From UBA6398 sp963660485 (lineage in GTDB: Bacteria; Bacteroidota; Bacteroidia; Bacteroidales; Bacteroidaceae), in assembly GCA_963660485.1 (NCBI GenBank), contig CAVKYH010000008.1, positions 1-64,000 on the forward strand: DNA of 64,000 nucleotides, read 5' to 3'. Each line of letters opens with the position of its first letter. Position 1 is the first letter of the stretch. Below are positions 1-8,851 of this stretch, piece by piece. Both the position numbers and the translations under genes were made by a program. The notes under the pieces were generated by a model. It saw only the letters and a list, made by a program, of their open reading frames with translations. It was not told the origin of the DNA and did no database searches.

Positions 1-66
1 CACCCGATAACGCTTTTCAGAAACATAATATATATCGAAAAAAGTTTGATTTTTTCTCGAAAACAT

Positions 67-97
67 TTTGCAATTTCAAAAACATTACATACATTTG
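67..97 (+). promoter_or_regulatory. Bacteroidetes-type promoter
   Basis: TTTG at 67-70 is followed after 19 bases by TACATTTG at 90-97, matching the known Bacteroidetes -33/-7 pattern. It sits 26 bases before the ATG of the first gene and rules out a start at position 46. Confidence 0.6.
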
Positions 98-123
98 TAG
101 CGGCACAAAAGAATAAGAAAGCC

Positions 124-642
124 ATGAAAGTACTAATTCTAACACTAATGCTTGCCCTATGCACAATATCTGCGCAAGGAAAAAGCGGCAATCAATTCCA
201 AAACAGAATATTTTCGTCTGGAACTGAAGAAACTTTGGTATATTCCCAAAAACTTTCTGCAAGATGTAAAGTTCTTCTTACGGGGAAATATGATGAAAGC
301 AAGAAACTTTATACAGAGTTCACCTTGTTCGTAGCATATTCCTACAATCCATTCCCAGGTACGACACGCCGATACGATTATTCTGAAGAAAAAGTTTTTC
401 ATACGACAATGCCTGTCAAAGGCAAGAAAAAATTCACACTCCTTGCCATAGACAAAGGTTCACATTCGGGAACGATAAACGGCGAACCCGACTACGACAT
501 TTTGGGAAAAGAGGGGAAATGTTTTGCAGTAAAAGTTGACGCAACGCTCAACGGGAAAAAATATGACGAATACAATCCCAGCAAGGCTTTGAAGGTGAAA
601 TTCAAAATTCAACCCGTTGACCGCAACAAAAAATCCAATTGA
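124..642 (+). CDS. small exported protein of unknown function
   Basis: Not recognised. The 172-residue product opens with a signal peptide (Lys2, a hydrophobic stretch to about residue 15, then Ser-Ala-Gln), so it is probably periplasmic or surface exposed. The mature part is rich in Lys, Tyr and Thr and reads as alternating beta strands with no Cys pairs and no catalytic motif that I can name. An in-frame ATG at 46 is rejected because a promoter -7 box lies at 90-97. The gene is monocistronic and converges on the flippase gene, with an inverted repeat between them that could terminate both transcripts. Confidence 0.7.
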   Translation: MKVLILTLMLALCTISAQGKSGNQFQNRIFSSGTEETLVYSQKLSARCKVLLTGKYDESKKLYTEFTLFVAYSYNPFPGTTRRYDYSEEKVFHTTMPVKGKKKFTLLAIDKGSHSGTINGEPDYDILGKEGKCFAVKVDATLNGKKYDEYNPSKALKVKFKIQPVDRNKKSN

Positions 643-670
643 TTTTTTCCAAGACAAGACGGCTCAAAAA

Positions 671-745
671 CGATAACCGATATTATTTAAACGATGTCAG
701 ACATTATTTGAATAATGTCTGACATCGTTTTTGCGATATTTGATG
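671..745. repeat. family B intergenic palindrome
   Basis: A perfect 16-bp inverted repeat (arm CGATGTCAGACATTAT, loop TTGA) spans 692-727 and is followed by TTTTT. A degenerate copy of the same tag lies just upstream. It separates two convergent genes and looks like a bidirectional terminator. Near-identical copies occur around 8.7, 50.2 and 53.0 kb. Confidence 0.85.
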
Positions 746-785
746 TTGTTTTTTCGGGGTATCTACTTCCTTTTCCTACAAGCAG

Positions 786-2288
786 TTACTTCTTTCTGAA
801 ATGCCTGCCAATCACCGGCAAACTCGACAGCGGAAAATCGTAATGCACTATATGGCCCACAAACAGCAATATCAGCACTGTGTTTACGCCCAGGCGCAAA
901 ACCACGGGCAATGTCTTGGGCAAACATAGCATTACTGCCGTGAACAATGCCGCAATCAATACGTACACTGTCATGGACTTGAGCGGATAATTTATGGGAT
1001 ATTTTTTCTGACCTATCACATACGACAAAAGCATGGCCGTGCCGTAGCCTGCAACGCCTGCCCACGCACACGCCATATAGCCGTAGCGCGGAATGAAAAC
1101 CACGTTGATAAGCACGAGAACCACGCAGCCCACGCCCGAAAACCATGCGCCGTAGATTGTCTTGTCTATAAGTTTATACCAGAACGACAGGTTGAAATAT
1201 ATGCCCATCATAATTTCGGCAGCCATCACTATCGGCACCACTCGAAGCCCATCCCAATAGTCGCGGCCTATTATATATTTCAGCACATCAAGATAGCCCA
1301 CCACTACAAGGTATGCCAAAAGCGTGAAAATCAGGAAATATTTCATGGCCTTGGCGTAAGTGTCGCGCGAACCCTTTTCGCGTGCGCTGCCAAACACGAA
1401 CGGCTCGTAGGCATAGCGGAACGCCTGAGTGATCATTGCCATAATCATGGCTATCTTTGCTGCCGCGCCGTAGATTCCAAGCTGCACATGGCCTTCGTGC
1501 CCCGGCGAAACTATGGGAAAGAGTATCTTGTCGGCTGTTTGGTTGAGAATTCCCGTGATTCCCAACAATAGAATCGGCAAGGAGTAAGAAAGCATCTTGC
1601 GCGCCAAATCCCGGTCGAACACCCAGCGGAAACCGGTGAGTTCCTTGAAGAAGAAAAACGTGATGAGTGCCGTGCAAAACAGATTCAAACGGAACACATA
1701 GCCCACACCTACCGCAGGATCGTAGACAGATGCCGCAAAATCATGGGTGGAAGCGTTGGAATACATAGCCGGAAGCACTACAAAATAAACTATATTGAGC
1801 GCAATGTTGAGCACAATGAACATCATTTTCAGGGCAACAAACTTCCAGGGCCTGTGCTTGTATCTCAAATAAGCAAAAGGTATGCACTGAAACGCATCGA
1901 TAGCCACGCAAGCCGACATTATAGCCACATAGTCCTTATGAGAAGGGTATCCCATGAACGCTGATACCGGGGAAAGAAAAACGAGAACAAGCGCCACGAA
2001 AACCAAAGCCACTCCGCCCACCATTATAAGCACTGTGGAATAGGTGCGCATGGGATTCGCGCCTTCCTTGTTCACAAACCGGAAAAACGTTGTCTCCATT
2101 CCGAACGTCAGAATCACGAGAAGAAGCGCCGTATAAGCGTAGACGTTTGTAATAACTCCGTATCCGCCCGACGCAGCTGCTATCTTGGCGGTATAAAGAG
2201 GCACAAGAAGATAATTCAGAAACCTTCCGATTATACTGCTCATGCCATAGAGCGCGGTGTCCTTGAATAAAGTTTTTAAGTTTGCCAT
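786..2288 (-). CDS. polysaccharide/lipid flippase family membrane protein
   Basis: A 500-residue integral membrane protein with about 12-14 hydrophobic segments, in the polysaccharide biosynthesis flippase group of the MOP superfamily (Wzx/MurJ relatives). The N-terminal pattern (TALYGMSSIIGRFLNYLLVP, then GMETTFFRF near residue 65) is typical of this group in Bacteroidetes. It probably moves a lipid-linked saccharide across the inner membrane; the substrate cannot be told, since no glycosyltransferases lie beside it. It starts 26 bases after the SpmAB gene on the same strand and is probably co-transcribed with it. Length fits the family. Confidence 0.85.
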   Translation of the reverse strand: MANLKTLFKDTALYGMSSIIGRFLNYLLVPLYTAKIAAASGGYGVITNVYAYTALLLVILTFGMETTFFRFVNKEGANPMRTYSTVLIMVGGVALVFVALVLVFLSPVSAFMGYPSHKDYVAIMSACVAIDAFQCIPFAYLRYKHRPWKFVALKMMFIVLNIALNIVYFVVLPAMYSNASTHDFAASVYDPAVGVGYVFRLNLFCTALITFFFFKELTGFRWVFDRDLARKMLSYSLPILLLGITGILNQTADKILFPIVSPGHEGHVQLGIYGAAAKIAMIMAMITQAFRYAYEPFVFGSAREKGSRDTYAKAMKYFLIFTLLAYLVVVGYLDVLKYIIGRDYWDGLRVVPIVMAAEIMMGIYFNLSFWYKLIDKTIYGAWFSGVGCVVLVLINVVFIPRYGYMACAWAGVAGYGTAMLLSYVIGQKKYPINYPLKSMTVYVLIAALFTAVMLCLPKTLPVVLRLGVNTVLILLFVGHIVHYDFPLSSLPVIGRHFRKK

Positions 2289-2314
2289 TTTGGTTCAGAT
2301 TATATTGCGCCGCG

Positions 2315-3547
2315 TTATCCGAAAAACAGATAACATATCGCTATTGCGGCAATTGTTCCCGCCACATCGGCAATAAGTCCGCATGCCACGGCGTGTCGTG
2401 TGAATTTTATGCCTACGCTTCCGAAATATACGGCAAGAATGTAGAACGTAGTGTCGGTTGAGCCCTGGAACAAGCAACTTAATCTTCCCGTGAACGAGTC
2501 TACGCCGTACGTTGTCATGCAATCAACCATCATTCCTCGCGAGCCGCTTCCACTCAACGGTTTCATGATTGCCGTAGGTATGGCACCGATCCAATCGGTA
2601 TTTGCTCCGCATTGCACGGCCACCCATTTTATTCCGTCGATAATCCAGTCCATCGCTCCGGCAGCGCGGAAAACTCCGATTCCCACGAGTATCGCCACAA
2701 GATAAGGGATTATCCTCACTGCGGTCTCAAATCCGCCTTTTGCGCCCTCGATAAACGCATCGTAGACATTCACTTTCTTTTTCACGCCCACGAGTATGAA
2801 CGCAATTATTATGGTGAAAAGCAGAATGTTTGCCGACGATGTGCCCACGGTGTCGAGTGTGGCGCGGTCGAGCTTTGAGAATCCCCACACTATGAGGGCA
2901 AACAGCAGGCAGGCACCGCCGAGTGTGAGCACGAGGGTGCGGTTGAATAGGTTGATGCGCTGGTAAATGCTTGTGGCAATGATTCCCGCGAGCGTGGCAA
3001 CGAATGTGGCAAGGAGTATTGGCACGAAAACGTCGGTGGGCTGCGCCGCGCCGAGTTGCGCGCGGTAGACCATCACTCCCACGGGCACTATTGTGAGTCC
3101 GCTTGTGTTGAGCACGAGAAACATAATCATAGAATTTGTTGCCGTGTCCTTTTTGGGATTAAGTTCCTGCAGTCGTTCCATTGCTTTCAAGCCGAGCGGT
3201 GTGGCTGCATTGTCGAGTCCGAGCATATTGGCGGCGATGTTCATGAAAATGTTTCCCACAGCAGGGTGCCCTTTGGGTATTTCGGGAAAAAGTTTGCTGA
3301 ACACGGGATAAAGCAGCCGCGAAAGCCCCTGCACAAGTCCGCCTTTTTCGCCAATCTTCATCACGCCGAGCCAAAGCGAGAGCACGCCGGTGAGTCCGAG
3401 CGAGATTTCAAACGCACTCTTTGCCGAGGAGAATGTGGAGTTCATGATGTCGGGAAAAACCGAAGCGTCGCCATACACGAGCAGCTTTACAAGTGCCACG
3501 GCAAATGCCAGAACGAAAAACGCAATCCAAATATAATTGAGCACCAT
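2315..3547 (-). CDS. SpmA/SpmB-type nucleoside recognition membrane protein
   Basis: The 410-residue membrane protein carries two Gate (nucleoside recognition) domains in one chain. The N-terminal half resembles spore maturation protein A (NIAANMLGLDNAATPLGLKA near residue 105) and the C-terminal half SpmB (SGSGSRGMMVDCM near residue 335, then GSTDTTFYILAVYFGSVG). In Bacillus these are two proteins; the fused form is common in Bacteroidetes, which do not sporulate, so the role is unknown (transport is suspected). The start at 3547 is chosen because a -7 box lies at 3571-3578 and an upstream in-frame extension has no protein-like character. First gene of a likely two-gene operon with the flippase. 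Confidence 0.85.
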   Translation of the reverse strand: MVLNYIWIAFFVLAFAVALVKLLVYGDASVFPDIMNSTFSSAKSAFEISLGLTGVLSLWLGVMKIGEKGGLVQGLSRLLYPVFSKLFPEIPKGHPAVGNIFMNIAANMLGLDNAATPLGLKAMERLQELNPKKDTATNSMIMFLVLNTSGLTIVPVGVMVYRAQLGAAQPTDVFVPILLATFVATLAGIIATSIYQRINLFNRTLVLTLGGACLLFALIVWGFSKLDRATLDTVGTSSANILLFTIIIAFILVGVKKKVNVYDAFIEGAKGGFETAVRIIPYLVAILVGIGVFRAAGAMDWIIDGIKWVAVQCGANTDWIGAIPTAIMKPLSGSGSRGMMVDCMTTYGVDSFTGRLSCLFQGSTDTTFYILAVYFGSVGIKFTRHAVACGLIADVAGTIAAIAICYLFFG

Positions 3548-3570
3548 ATTGCGGAGATTATAAATTTCTG

Positions 3571-3578
3571 CAAAATTA
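3571..3578 (-). promoter_or_regulatory. -7 box for the SpmAB-flippase operon
   Basis: Reads TAATTTTG on the minus strand, 24 bases before the chosen ATG. It fits TAnnTTTG; no clear -33 TTTG was seen. The remaining spacer to 3743 shows no gene. Confidence 0.5.
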
Positions 3579-3743
3579 CCTATAATATTCGGGAAACTTG
3601 TTTCGCGGCAATGATTTTGCGCAAAATGGCAATGATTTTCAAACATTTTGCCACACTTCTTTTTGTTCCGCCAACAGTGTTTTGCATTCCCGGCGGCGCA
3701 TATCATTGTAACGGCGCAGCACATGGTTTTTACTACATGGCTT

Positions 3744-3822
3744 GTCGTAAAAATTCCGGGCCACCAAATTTAAATTCCGACGCATCTAATTTAAATTACA
3801 TGGCCCGGAGTTTTTGCGAAAT
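3744..3822. repeat. family A modular palindrome, copy 1
   Basis: Contains AATTTAAATT twice, separated by the 11-base tag CCGACGCATCT, and flanked by CCGGGCCACCA on the left and ACATGGCCCGG on the right, then AGTTTTTGCGA. It lies in the spacer downstream of the amidase gene and upstream of the SpmAB operon, both leftward. Positions 3823-3928 hold nothing further that I recognise. Confidence 0.9.
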
Positions 3823-3928
3823 GTGCACGTGTTTTTCCATTCTGATATACAGCCTATTACAAAAGGCACAAAAAAGCGGCGCGATGCCTTCATGCACCGC
3901 GCCGCAGGTATGGTTTGCCAACGATGGT

Positions 3929-6900
3929 TTATTTCACCAAAATCTTTACGCCTTCGGCTTTTCCGTTCACCTTCACAATGTAAACTCCGGGCGTTGCGCC
4001 GGCAAGCGAAAGGCTTCGGCCGCTTACGACGGCTATCCTTGCGCCGGCAGTGTCGTATACCGCGATTTCCTCCACGCCTTCGCCGCCCTGCAATGTGCGG
4101 GTTTCGGAGTTGTAGGATACCTCGCCGTTACGATTTACCACCGGGGTTTCTATGCCGTTGACTATCGCAAACGCGCTGCGTGCCGGAACAACGGTTTCAT
4201 TAGCCTCGTCGGGAATGGAATATATGCCGAGCGACGAACCGGAACATACAAGGTTGCCGGCATAATCGAAACTCATCTGATAAATGGCGTTGTGGTCGGA
4301 AGTGTTGCGCACATCGGCAGTATAGGAATACTTGGGAGTGAGCGTAGGCACGTTGTTGTTCCACGCAACGTCGAAGAACTGCAACACACCTTCGCCATCG
4401 TTTATCACAAGCAGCTTGCCGTTGCGCGAGACAGCCACCGCGCCGCAACAAGAGCCGTTGAGGTTGTCGGCAAAATCGGTGTTGCCCGAATTGAATACCA
4501 CCTTGCCCGAAGCATTCATATACAAAAGCGAGGGCACACCCGATGTGTTGTTTCCAAGATACCTGAGCTGGCTCACCCAAACGCCGCCGTCGGGCCCGGG
4601 AACCACTGTGCCGTTGCCGTTGACCGCAAGCGAACCCACATTGTAGAGTTTGCTCGGCGCCTTGGCCCACGATGTTGCCACGGCATCGCCCGTGCCAATG
4701 TTGTAAACGCCCACATTGTTGTTGAAATCCTCGAGCAATACGTACATTTTGCCGTTTTCAACCGTAACGCAAGGCGTGGAAGAACCCACTTTTACGCCAC
4801 CGTAGGTGATAAGTCCGTTGGCATCTCTCTCGCCTTTGAAGAATTGTGTGAACGAACCGGAAAGGTTTGCGGGCTCGGCCACATACACTCCCGAATAACT
4901 GTCGCTGTAATCACTCATATACACCTTGCCGTCGTCGCCTGCGCTCAAGCGCGTGCCATAAGCGAAGTTCTGCCCGCCGCGATAGGGCGAGGAATTCAGG
5001 CGAGCCCATGCAGGAGAATAAGCATACAACCCGTTCGACGTGCTGCCGTATGCCGCGTAGTTCATCACGTAGATGCGTCCGAAATATTCCGACTCAGTGG
5101 AATTGTCAACGGTGCAGAATGCGCTGCCGTCGTAGCTCATCGACGCGTCGGCAGAGTTGAGGCGCGCAATGGTCCTTACCGGAGAGCCTTTGAGCCTTAC
5201 CGCCCATTTTATGCGCCTGTCGCCCGAGAAAGGAAGGTCTGCCGCCGAAACGGCAACGGTGTTCAATCCGTTTTTAGGCGATTCCACTGCAACGCTGTCG
5301 AGTTTCTCTCCGCTCGAAGCGTCATAGAAAATCAACGATGCCTCTTGCGGTTGGCTGTTTGCGGTGAAGCTGAACGTATAGGAACTGTTGTCGGAATTGG
5401 GAGACTGCTTCAAATCATACGCACTTATCCTCTTGGTTCTCGTCTGTGCCGTGTTTTTCGTCGTAAACTTGGTAATACGGTTCCCGACAAAGAGATAAAG
5501 CGTAACGTCCTCGCCTTCCACCGTTGCGCCAGAAGACATGAACGGCAATGCGGAGGTTGAAACCGATGCTGCGCCGTTTATGCTTATCACTTGGGGCTTG
5601 TCAAAACCGCCGGTAACGTCGAACAAACGCAATCCGGCCACTCTCGTACCATTTATATAAGGCGCAACCATTAGCGAACGCCCGGCATATTTGAAAAACG
5701 ACACACCTTTTGCCGCCAATCCCAGGGAGTCTTGGTCGCTTGTGGCGAGGGAAGTGGTTATTTCGCTGTCCACGTTCGACTGTTTTGCGGGAATGAATTC
5801 GGTGGGAAGCGTCTTGCTGCCGTCGATAACAAACCTGTCGTCGGCAAGAGGCGACACAATAAGTTGCATATCGTCTCCCTGTTTGTTTTCAGAGAAGTTG
5901 TTTCCGATATTCTTCTCTGTAAACACGGTGGAAGCAATTGTATTGTCAACGATACTCAACGACAACATTCTCGTGCCCTTGCTCGTGGCAGTGGTAACGG
6001 CTGTGGTGATAACGTTGCAGTCTTTGGATTCTCCGCTCACGGCAAGAGATTTTCCCATAACGGCCTTGTAGAAGTTTGCAGAGCTTTGCGTGCTCACCCA
6101 AAGCGTTGGATTGGCATCAAAATCGTCCCATTTGTAAATTCGGAGCGTTCCGCGCTTGTATCCGTCCTCTACCTGCGCATCGTTATACTGGTTGAGCACG
6201 CAGTTGACGCCTATAAGTTTGCCGTCGGCGGTCATCGCGATATCGCTAAGCATGGAATAGTCGCCGGCATTGCTTGCATCTTTTCCCACAATGCCCGTGG
6301 TGCTTATTTTCTTGGTATACGTGTTGGTCTTGAGGTTTATCAGATGCACTTCGGGCGTTCCGGAATTTTCGGCGAGCACTATTGCCGAATCGCCACGCAC
6401 TATTGCGCGTTTCAGAGTGCCCTTGATATTGCTGAATATGCGCGAAGTTTTGGTGAACTGCAACTGTGTGGGCACTCCAAGGTATGCCGGCTGTTCGGGA
6501 TCGGGATAGTTTTTGTAGACAACCACAGGCGGTGTGTAATCCGAGGCTTCTGCGAGGAGTTTTACGTAGGAAGTTTCGTTTGCTTTCACCGTTACGGGCT
6601 TTTTATATTCGTCGAAAAGCGGTTTATATCCCTCGGCTTCTATCTCAAGAGTGTATTCGCCGGGCGCGAGGTCCTCGAAAACGAAAATTCCGTTGTAGAG
6701 TTTGTCAACCTGATACGTTGCAATTGTTTCTCCGTCTTGTTTCAGCAAAACTTTAGCCCCGTTGAGCGGCATCCACTGGTCGTTTGTATTTGGGGCATAG
6801 TTGAAAAGATTGTTTGCAATCTTTTGGTGCATGTCTTTAACGGTTCCCATTATGTATCCTGTGCTTTCGGGCGTGAGTTTAAGGTAGTCGCAAATTCCCC

Positions 6901-7666
6901 GGGCAATTCTCACGCCTTCCTGTCCGCAATAGTCTTGGTTCAAGGCGCGGTGGCGTGCGGGCTGGTAGGTATGGAAAAATCCTTCTATCAGACATCCGGG
7001 CACGCTGTGCATGAGAACGCCGAGATAACCTTCGTATCCTTTTGTATTTGTCCTGGAATAATGGTAAAAGTCTATGTCTCCGCGCAGATTCATGTTTGTT
7101 CTGCTGTAAGCGCTCTGCGGATCGAGTTCGTCCATATAGTGCGGAGTCCAAATTGCCTTGCTTATATCCCGGCTGCCTTGCGCATAGTCTCCGCCGTCGC
7201 CGTCTTTTCCGCGATACAATATCAGAGGGTAGTTGGTTGTGGTGCCGTCGGTGGCTGCATTAGAGTGCACGGAGATAAAAATGTCCATGTTGTTGGCGTC
7301 GACTTCCGCGCTTATTTCCGCGAGAGAACGGTTGTATTTATCTTCGTCCGAGGCTCCGCTCACATAAGGATAGGGGCCGTTTTGCCGGCGAGAGTACATG
7401 ATGTTTTTCTTTTGTACTCCCATTTTTTCTAGCGTGGCTCCGAGTTTCAGGCATTTCCACAAATCGGTGTTCGATTCATAGAATCCGCAAGTGTCGGGGC
7501 GTCCTGTCGATACAAGGTTGGGATATGGTATTGTTGCCATGGGACGGTCGTTCGGTCCCCAGCTTCCGTGTCCGGGATTTATATAGATTCGTGCGTCCGA
7601 CAGGGTTTGTGCTCCGGCGGTAGCGGCACATATTGCGGCTAAGATGAGTAAGAGTGTATGTTTCAT
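3929..7666 (-). CDS. secreted N-acetylmuramoyl-L-alanine amidase with T9SS tail
   Basis: A 1245-residue exported protein. A signal peptide (to about residue 19) is followed by an Amidase_3-like zinc hydrolase domain, about residues 25-265. The likely zinc and catalytic residues are present: His in NPGHGSW, Glu in GFYESN, His in ISVHSNA and Glu in CLIEGFF. A carboxypeptidase-regulatory-like beta-sandwich follows near 275-370, then about 800 residues of repeated beta structure resembling a propeller or adhesive region. The last 45 residues look like a type IX secretion sorting domain (AVYDTAGARIAVVSG, then TPGVYIVKVNG). Predicted role: cleavage of the amide bond between MurNAc and the stem peptide, on the cell surface or outside the cell. 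Much longer than ordinary amidases. Its ATG overlaps the stop of the gene before it by 4 bases, so the two are co-translated. Confidence 0.85.
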   Translation of the reverse strand: MKHTLLLILAAICAATAGAQTLSDARIYINPGHGSWGPNDRPMATIPYPNLVSTGRPDTCGFYESNTDLWKCLKLGATLEKMGVQKKNIMYSRRQNGPYPYVSGASDEDKYNRSLAEISAEVDANNMDIFISVHSNAATDGTTTNYPLILYRGKDGDGGDYAQGSRDISKAIWTPHYMDELDPQSAYSRTNMNLRGDIDFYHYSRTNTKGYEGYLGVLMHSVPGCLIEGFFHTYQPARHRALNQDYCGQEGVRIARGICDYLKLTPESTGYIMGTVKDMHQKIANNLFNYAPNTNDQWMPLNGAKVLLKQDGETIATYQVDKLYNGIFVFEDLAPGEYTLEIEAEGYKPLFDEYKKPVTVKANETSYVKLLAEASDYTPPVVVYKNYPDPEQPAYLGVPTQLQFTKTSRIFSNIKGTLKRAIVRGDSAIVLAENSGTPEVHLINLKTNTYTKKISTTGIVGKDASNAGDYSMLSDIAMTADGKLIGVNCVLNQYNDAQVEDGYKRGTLRIYKWDDFDANPTLWVSTQSSANFYKAVMGKSLAVSGESKDCNVITTAVTTATSKGTRMLSLSIVDNTIASTVFTEKNIGNNFSENKQGDDMQLIVSPLADDRFVIDGSKTLPTEFIPAKQSNVDSEITTSLATSDQDSLGLAAKGVSFFKYAGRSLMVAPYINGTRVAGLRLFDVTGGFDKPQVISINGAASVSTSALPFMSSGATVEGEDVTLYLFVGNRITKFTTKNTAQTRTKRISAYDLKQSPNSDNSSYTFSFTANSQPQEASLIFYDASSGEKLDSVAVESPKNGLNTVAVSAADLPFSGDRRIKWAVRLKGSPVRTIARLNSADASMSYDGSAFCTVDNSTESEYFGRIYVMNYAAYGSTSNGLYAYSPAWARLNSSPYRGGQNFAYGTRLSAGDDGKVYMSDYSDSYSGVYVAEPANLSGSFTQFFKGERDANGLITYGGVKVGSSTPCVTVENGKMYVLLEDFNNNVGVYNIGTGDAVATSWAKAPSKLYNVGSLAVNGNGTVVPGPDGGVWVSQLRYLGNNTSGVPSLLYMNASGKVVFNSGNTDFADNLNGSCCGAVAVSRNGKLLVINDGEGVLQFFDVAWNNNVPTLTPKYSYTADVRNTSDHNAIYQMSFDYAGNLVCSGSSLGIYSIPDEANETVVPARSAFAIVNGIETPVVNRNGEVSYNSETRTLQGGEGVEEIAVYDTAGARIAVVSGRSLSLAGATPGVYIVKVNGKAEGVKILVK

Positions 7667-8580
7667 CGGTCGGAGTTTTTTGATACGTTCATTATATATG
7701 TTTCGCCTTTGGGAGTAGAAAAAGAAATCTTGCCGGCGGCTGCGGCAGGCTGCGGAAACATTGCAATGATGCTGTCGGGGGTGAGTTTTTGGCGTTTCCC
7801 GTCGAGCGTTGCAGCCACCACAGTCGAAGCATATATGTATTCGCCGTCGTCTTCGTCCTCCATTCCCACTACGGTATTGTTGTCAAACCATTTTGGCGCC
7901 CTTACTATTCCGAGCGGAACGATTTGTGTGCCGTCGATATTGCATACGAATGCTCCCTCACCGGCTACGTAATACACCACCTTTGAGCCGTCGGGCGAGA
8001 GTTCGGGCCAAATGTAGCTCTTGTCGCTTCCGTTGGGCGAGAACTGGCTTGTCTTTCCGCCGCGGGTAATCATGAGTTGGCGGTTGTCGATTGAAAATGT
8101 GGGCAAGTCGGTTTTCTTCACCCCCGACGCCAGGGCTTTCACAGCCTTTTTGCCGTTGTTTACAAACGATGCCTGTTCGCCGCTCACAGTATAGCCCTGC
8201 AAGTTGCGCGAAGCCTTTACAAGTTTTTTAGTCTTGCCGTTGACGAGGTTGAGCGAATGCAGAGCCACGCGGCGCAAACGGTTTTTGTCGAGCGAAGTCT
8301 CGCGATAAACCACGGCGTTTCCCGTAGCCGAGAGGCGCACATTGTATCCTGCTCCGTCGGCATCGGTGAGCGTGGTGGCCTTGCGGCTTGCAAGGTCGAA
8401 CTTCACGAGTCCTTTGCAAACGGAATTAGTGAGCAGCAGAAAATCGCCCTTGGGACTGATTGCTGCAACTGCGGGAGTTTCCGCCGGAACGTCTATCTTC
8501 TCCGGGCTGCCGGCGGTAAGAATCTGCGCAAAACCTGCCGCTGGAATTAGCATGGCTGCAAGTAACAGATGTTTTATCAT
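7663..8580 (-). CDS. exported TolB-like beta-propeller (PD40) protein
   Basis: The 305-residue protein has a signal peptide (MIKHLLLAAMLIPAAGFAQ) and then PD40/WD40-like blades of the TolB type: AAISPKGDFLLLTNS near residue 42, PELSPDGSKVVYYVAG near 190 and APKWFDNNTVVG near 228. Such propellers usually bind proteins or peptides; no enzyme motif is visible. It is the first gene of a two-gene unit and overlaps the amidase start by 4 bases (ATGA), which suggests the two work together at the cell surface. The partner role is inference. Confidence 0.75.
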   Translation of the reverse strand: MIKHLLLAAMLIPAAGFAQILTAGSPEKIDVPAETPAVAAISPKGDFLLLTNSVCKGLVKFDLASRKATTLTDADGAGYNVRLSATGNAVVYRETSLDKNRLRRVALHSLNLVNGKTKKLVKASRNLQGYTVSGEQASFVNNGKKAVKALASGVKKTDLPTFSIDNRQLMITRGGKTSQFSPNGSDKSYIWPELSPDGSKVVYYVAGEGAFVCNIDGTQIVPLGIVRAPKWFDNNTVVGMEDEDDGEYIYASTVVAATLDGKRQKLTPDSIIAMFPQPAAAAGKISFSTPKGETYIMNVSKNSDR

Positions 8581-8694
8581 AATTCTACGATTGATGGTTG
8601 ATGTTTTCGATTTGTCTCTAAAAAAACAGGGAAATATAGCTTGCCGTTTCTGCGAAATTTATTGCCGAAAAACGTTCATGGTTTATTGAAAAAA

Positions 8695-8756
8695 CAATGT
8701 CTGATATTATTTAAATTATGTCTGACATTGTTTGAATAATGTCTGACATCGTTTTT
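8695..8756. repeat. family B intergenic palindrome
   Basis: Three TGTCTGA(C/T)A tags alternate with AT-rich cores (TTATTTAAATTA, TTTGAATAA) at about 21-base spacing and end in CGTTTTTA. It lies between the end of the GHL10 gene and the start of the propeller gene. The rest of 8581-8851 shows no gene. Confidence 0.85.
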
Positions 8757-8851
8757 ACTAATATGGCTTGTAGTTTTTGCGCCGTCAAAGTTTGCGCGAA
8801 CAACGCCGCGCAAACCTTGGCGCAAAACCTTATATCGCATTAACCGTAAGG

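Noticed and set aside
3744..3822. CRISPR array, suggested by the 10-base repeats at 21-base period.
   Set aside because: Repeats are only 10 bases, spacers are reused tags of 11 bases, there are two or three units per locus, and no cas genes are present.
3056..5560. Long open frame on the plus strand (834 codons) opposite the amidase and SpmAB genes.
   Set aside because: It crosses two real minus-strand genes and a repeat, has Cys/His/Arg-rich composition typical of an antisense shadow, and shows no domain.
5732..7432. Open frame of 566 codons on the plus strand.
   Set aside because: Antisense shadow of the amidase gene; no motif or upstream promoter.
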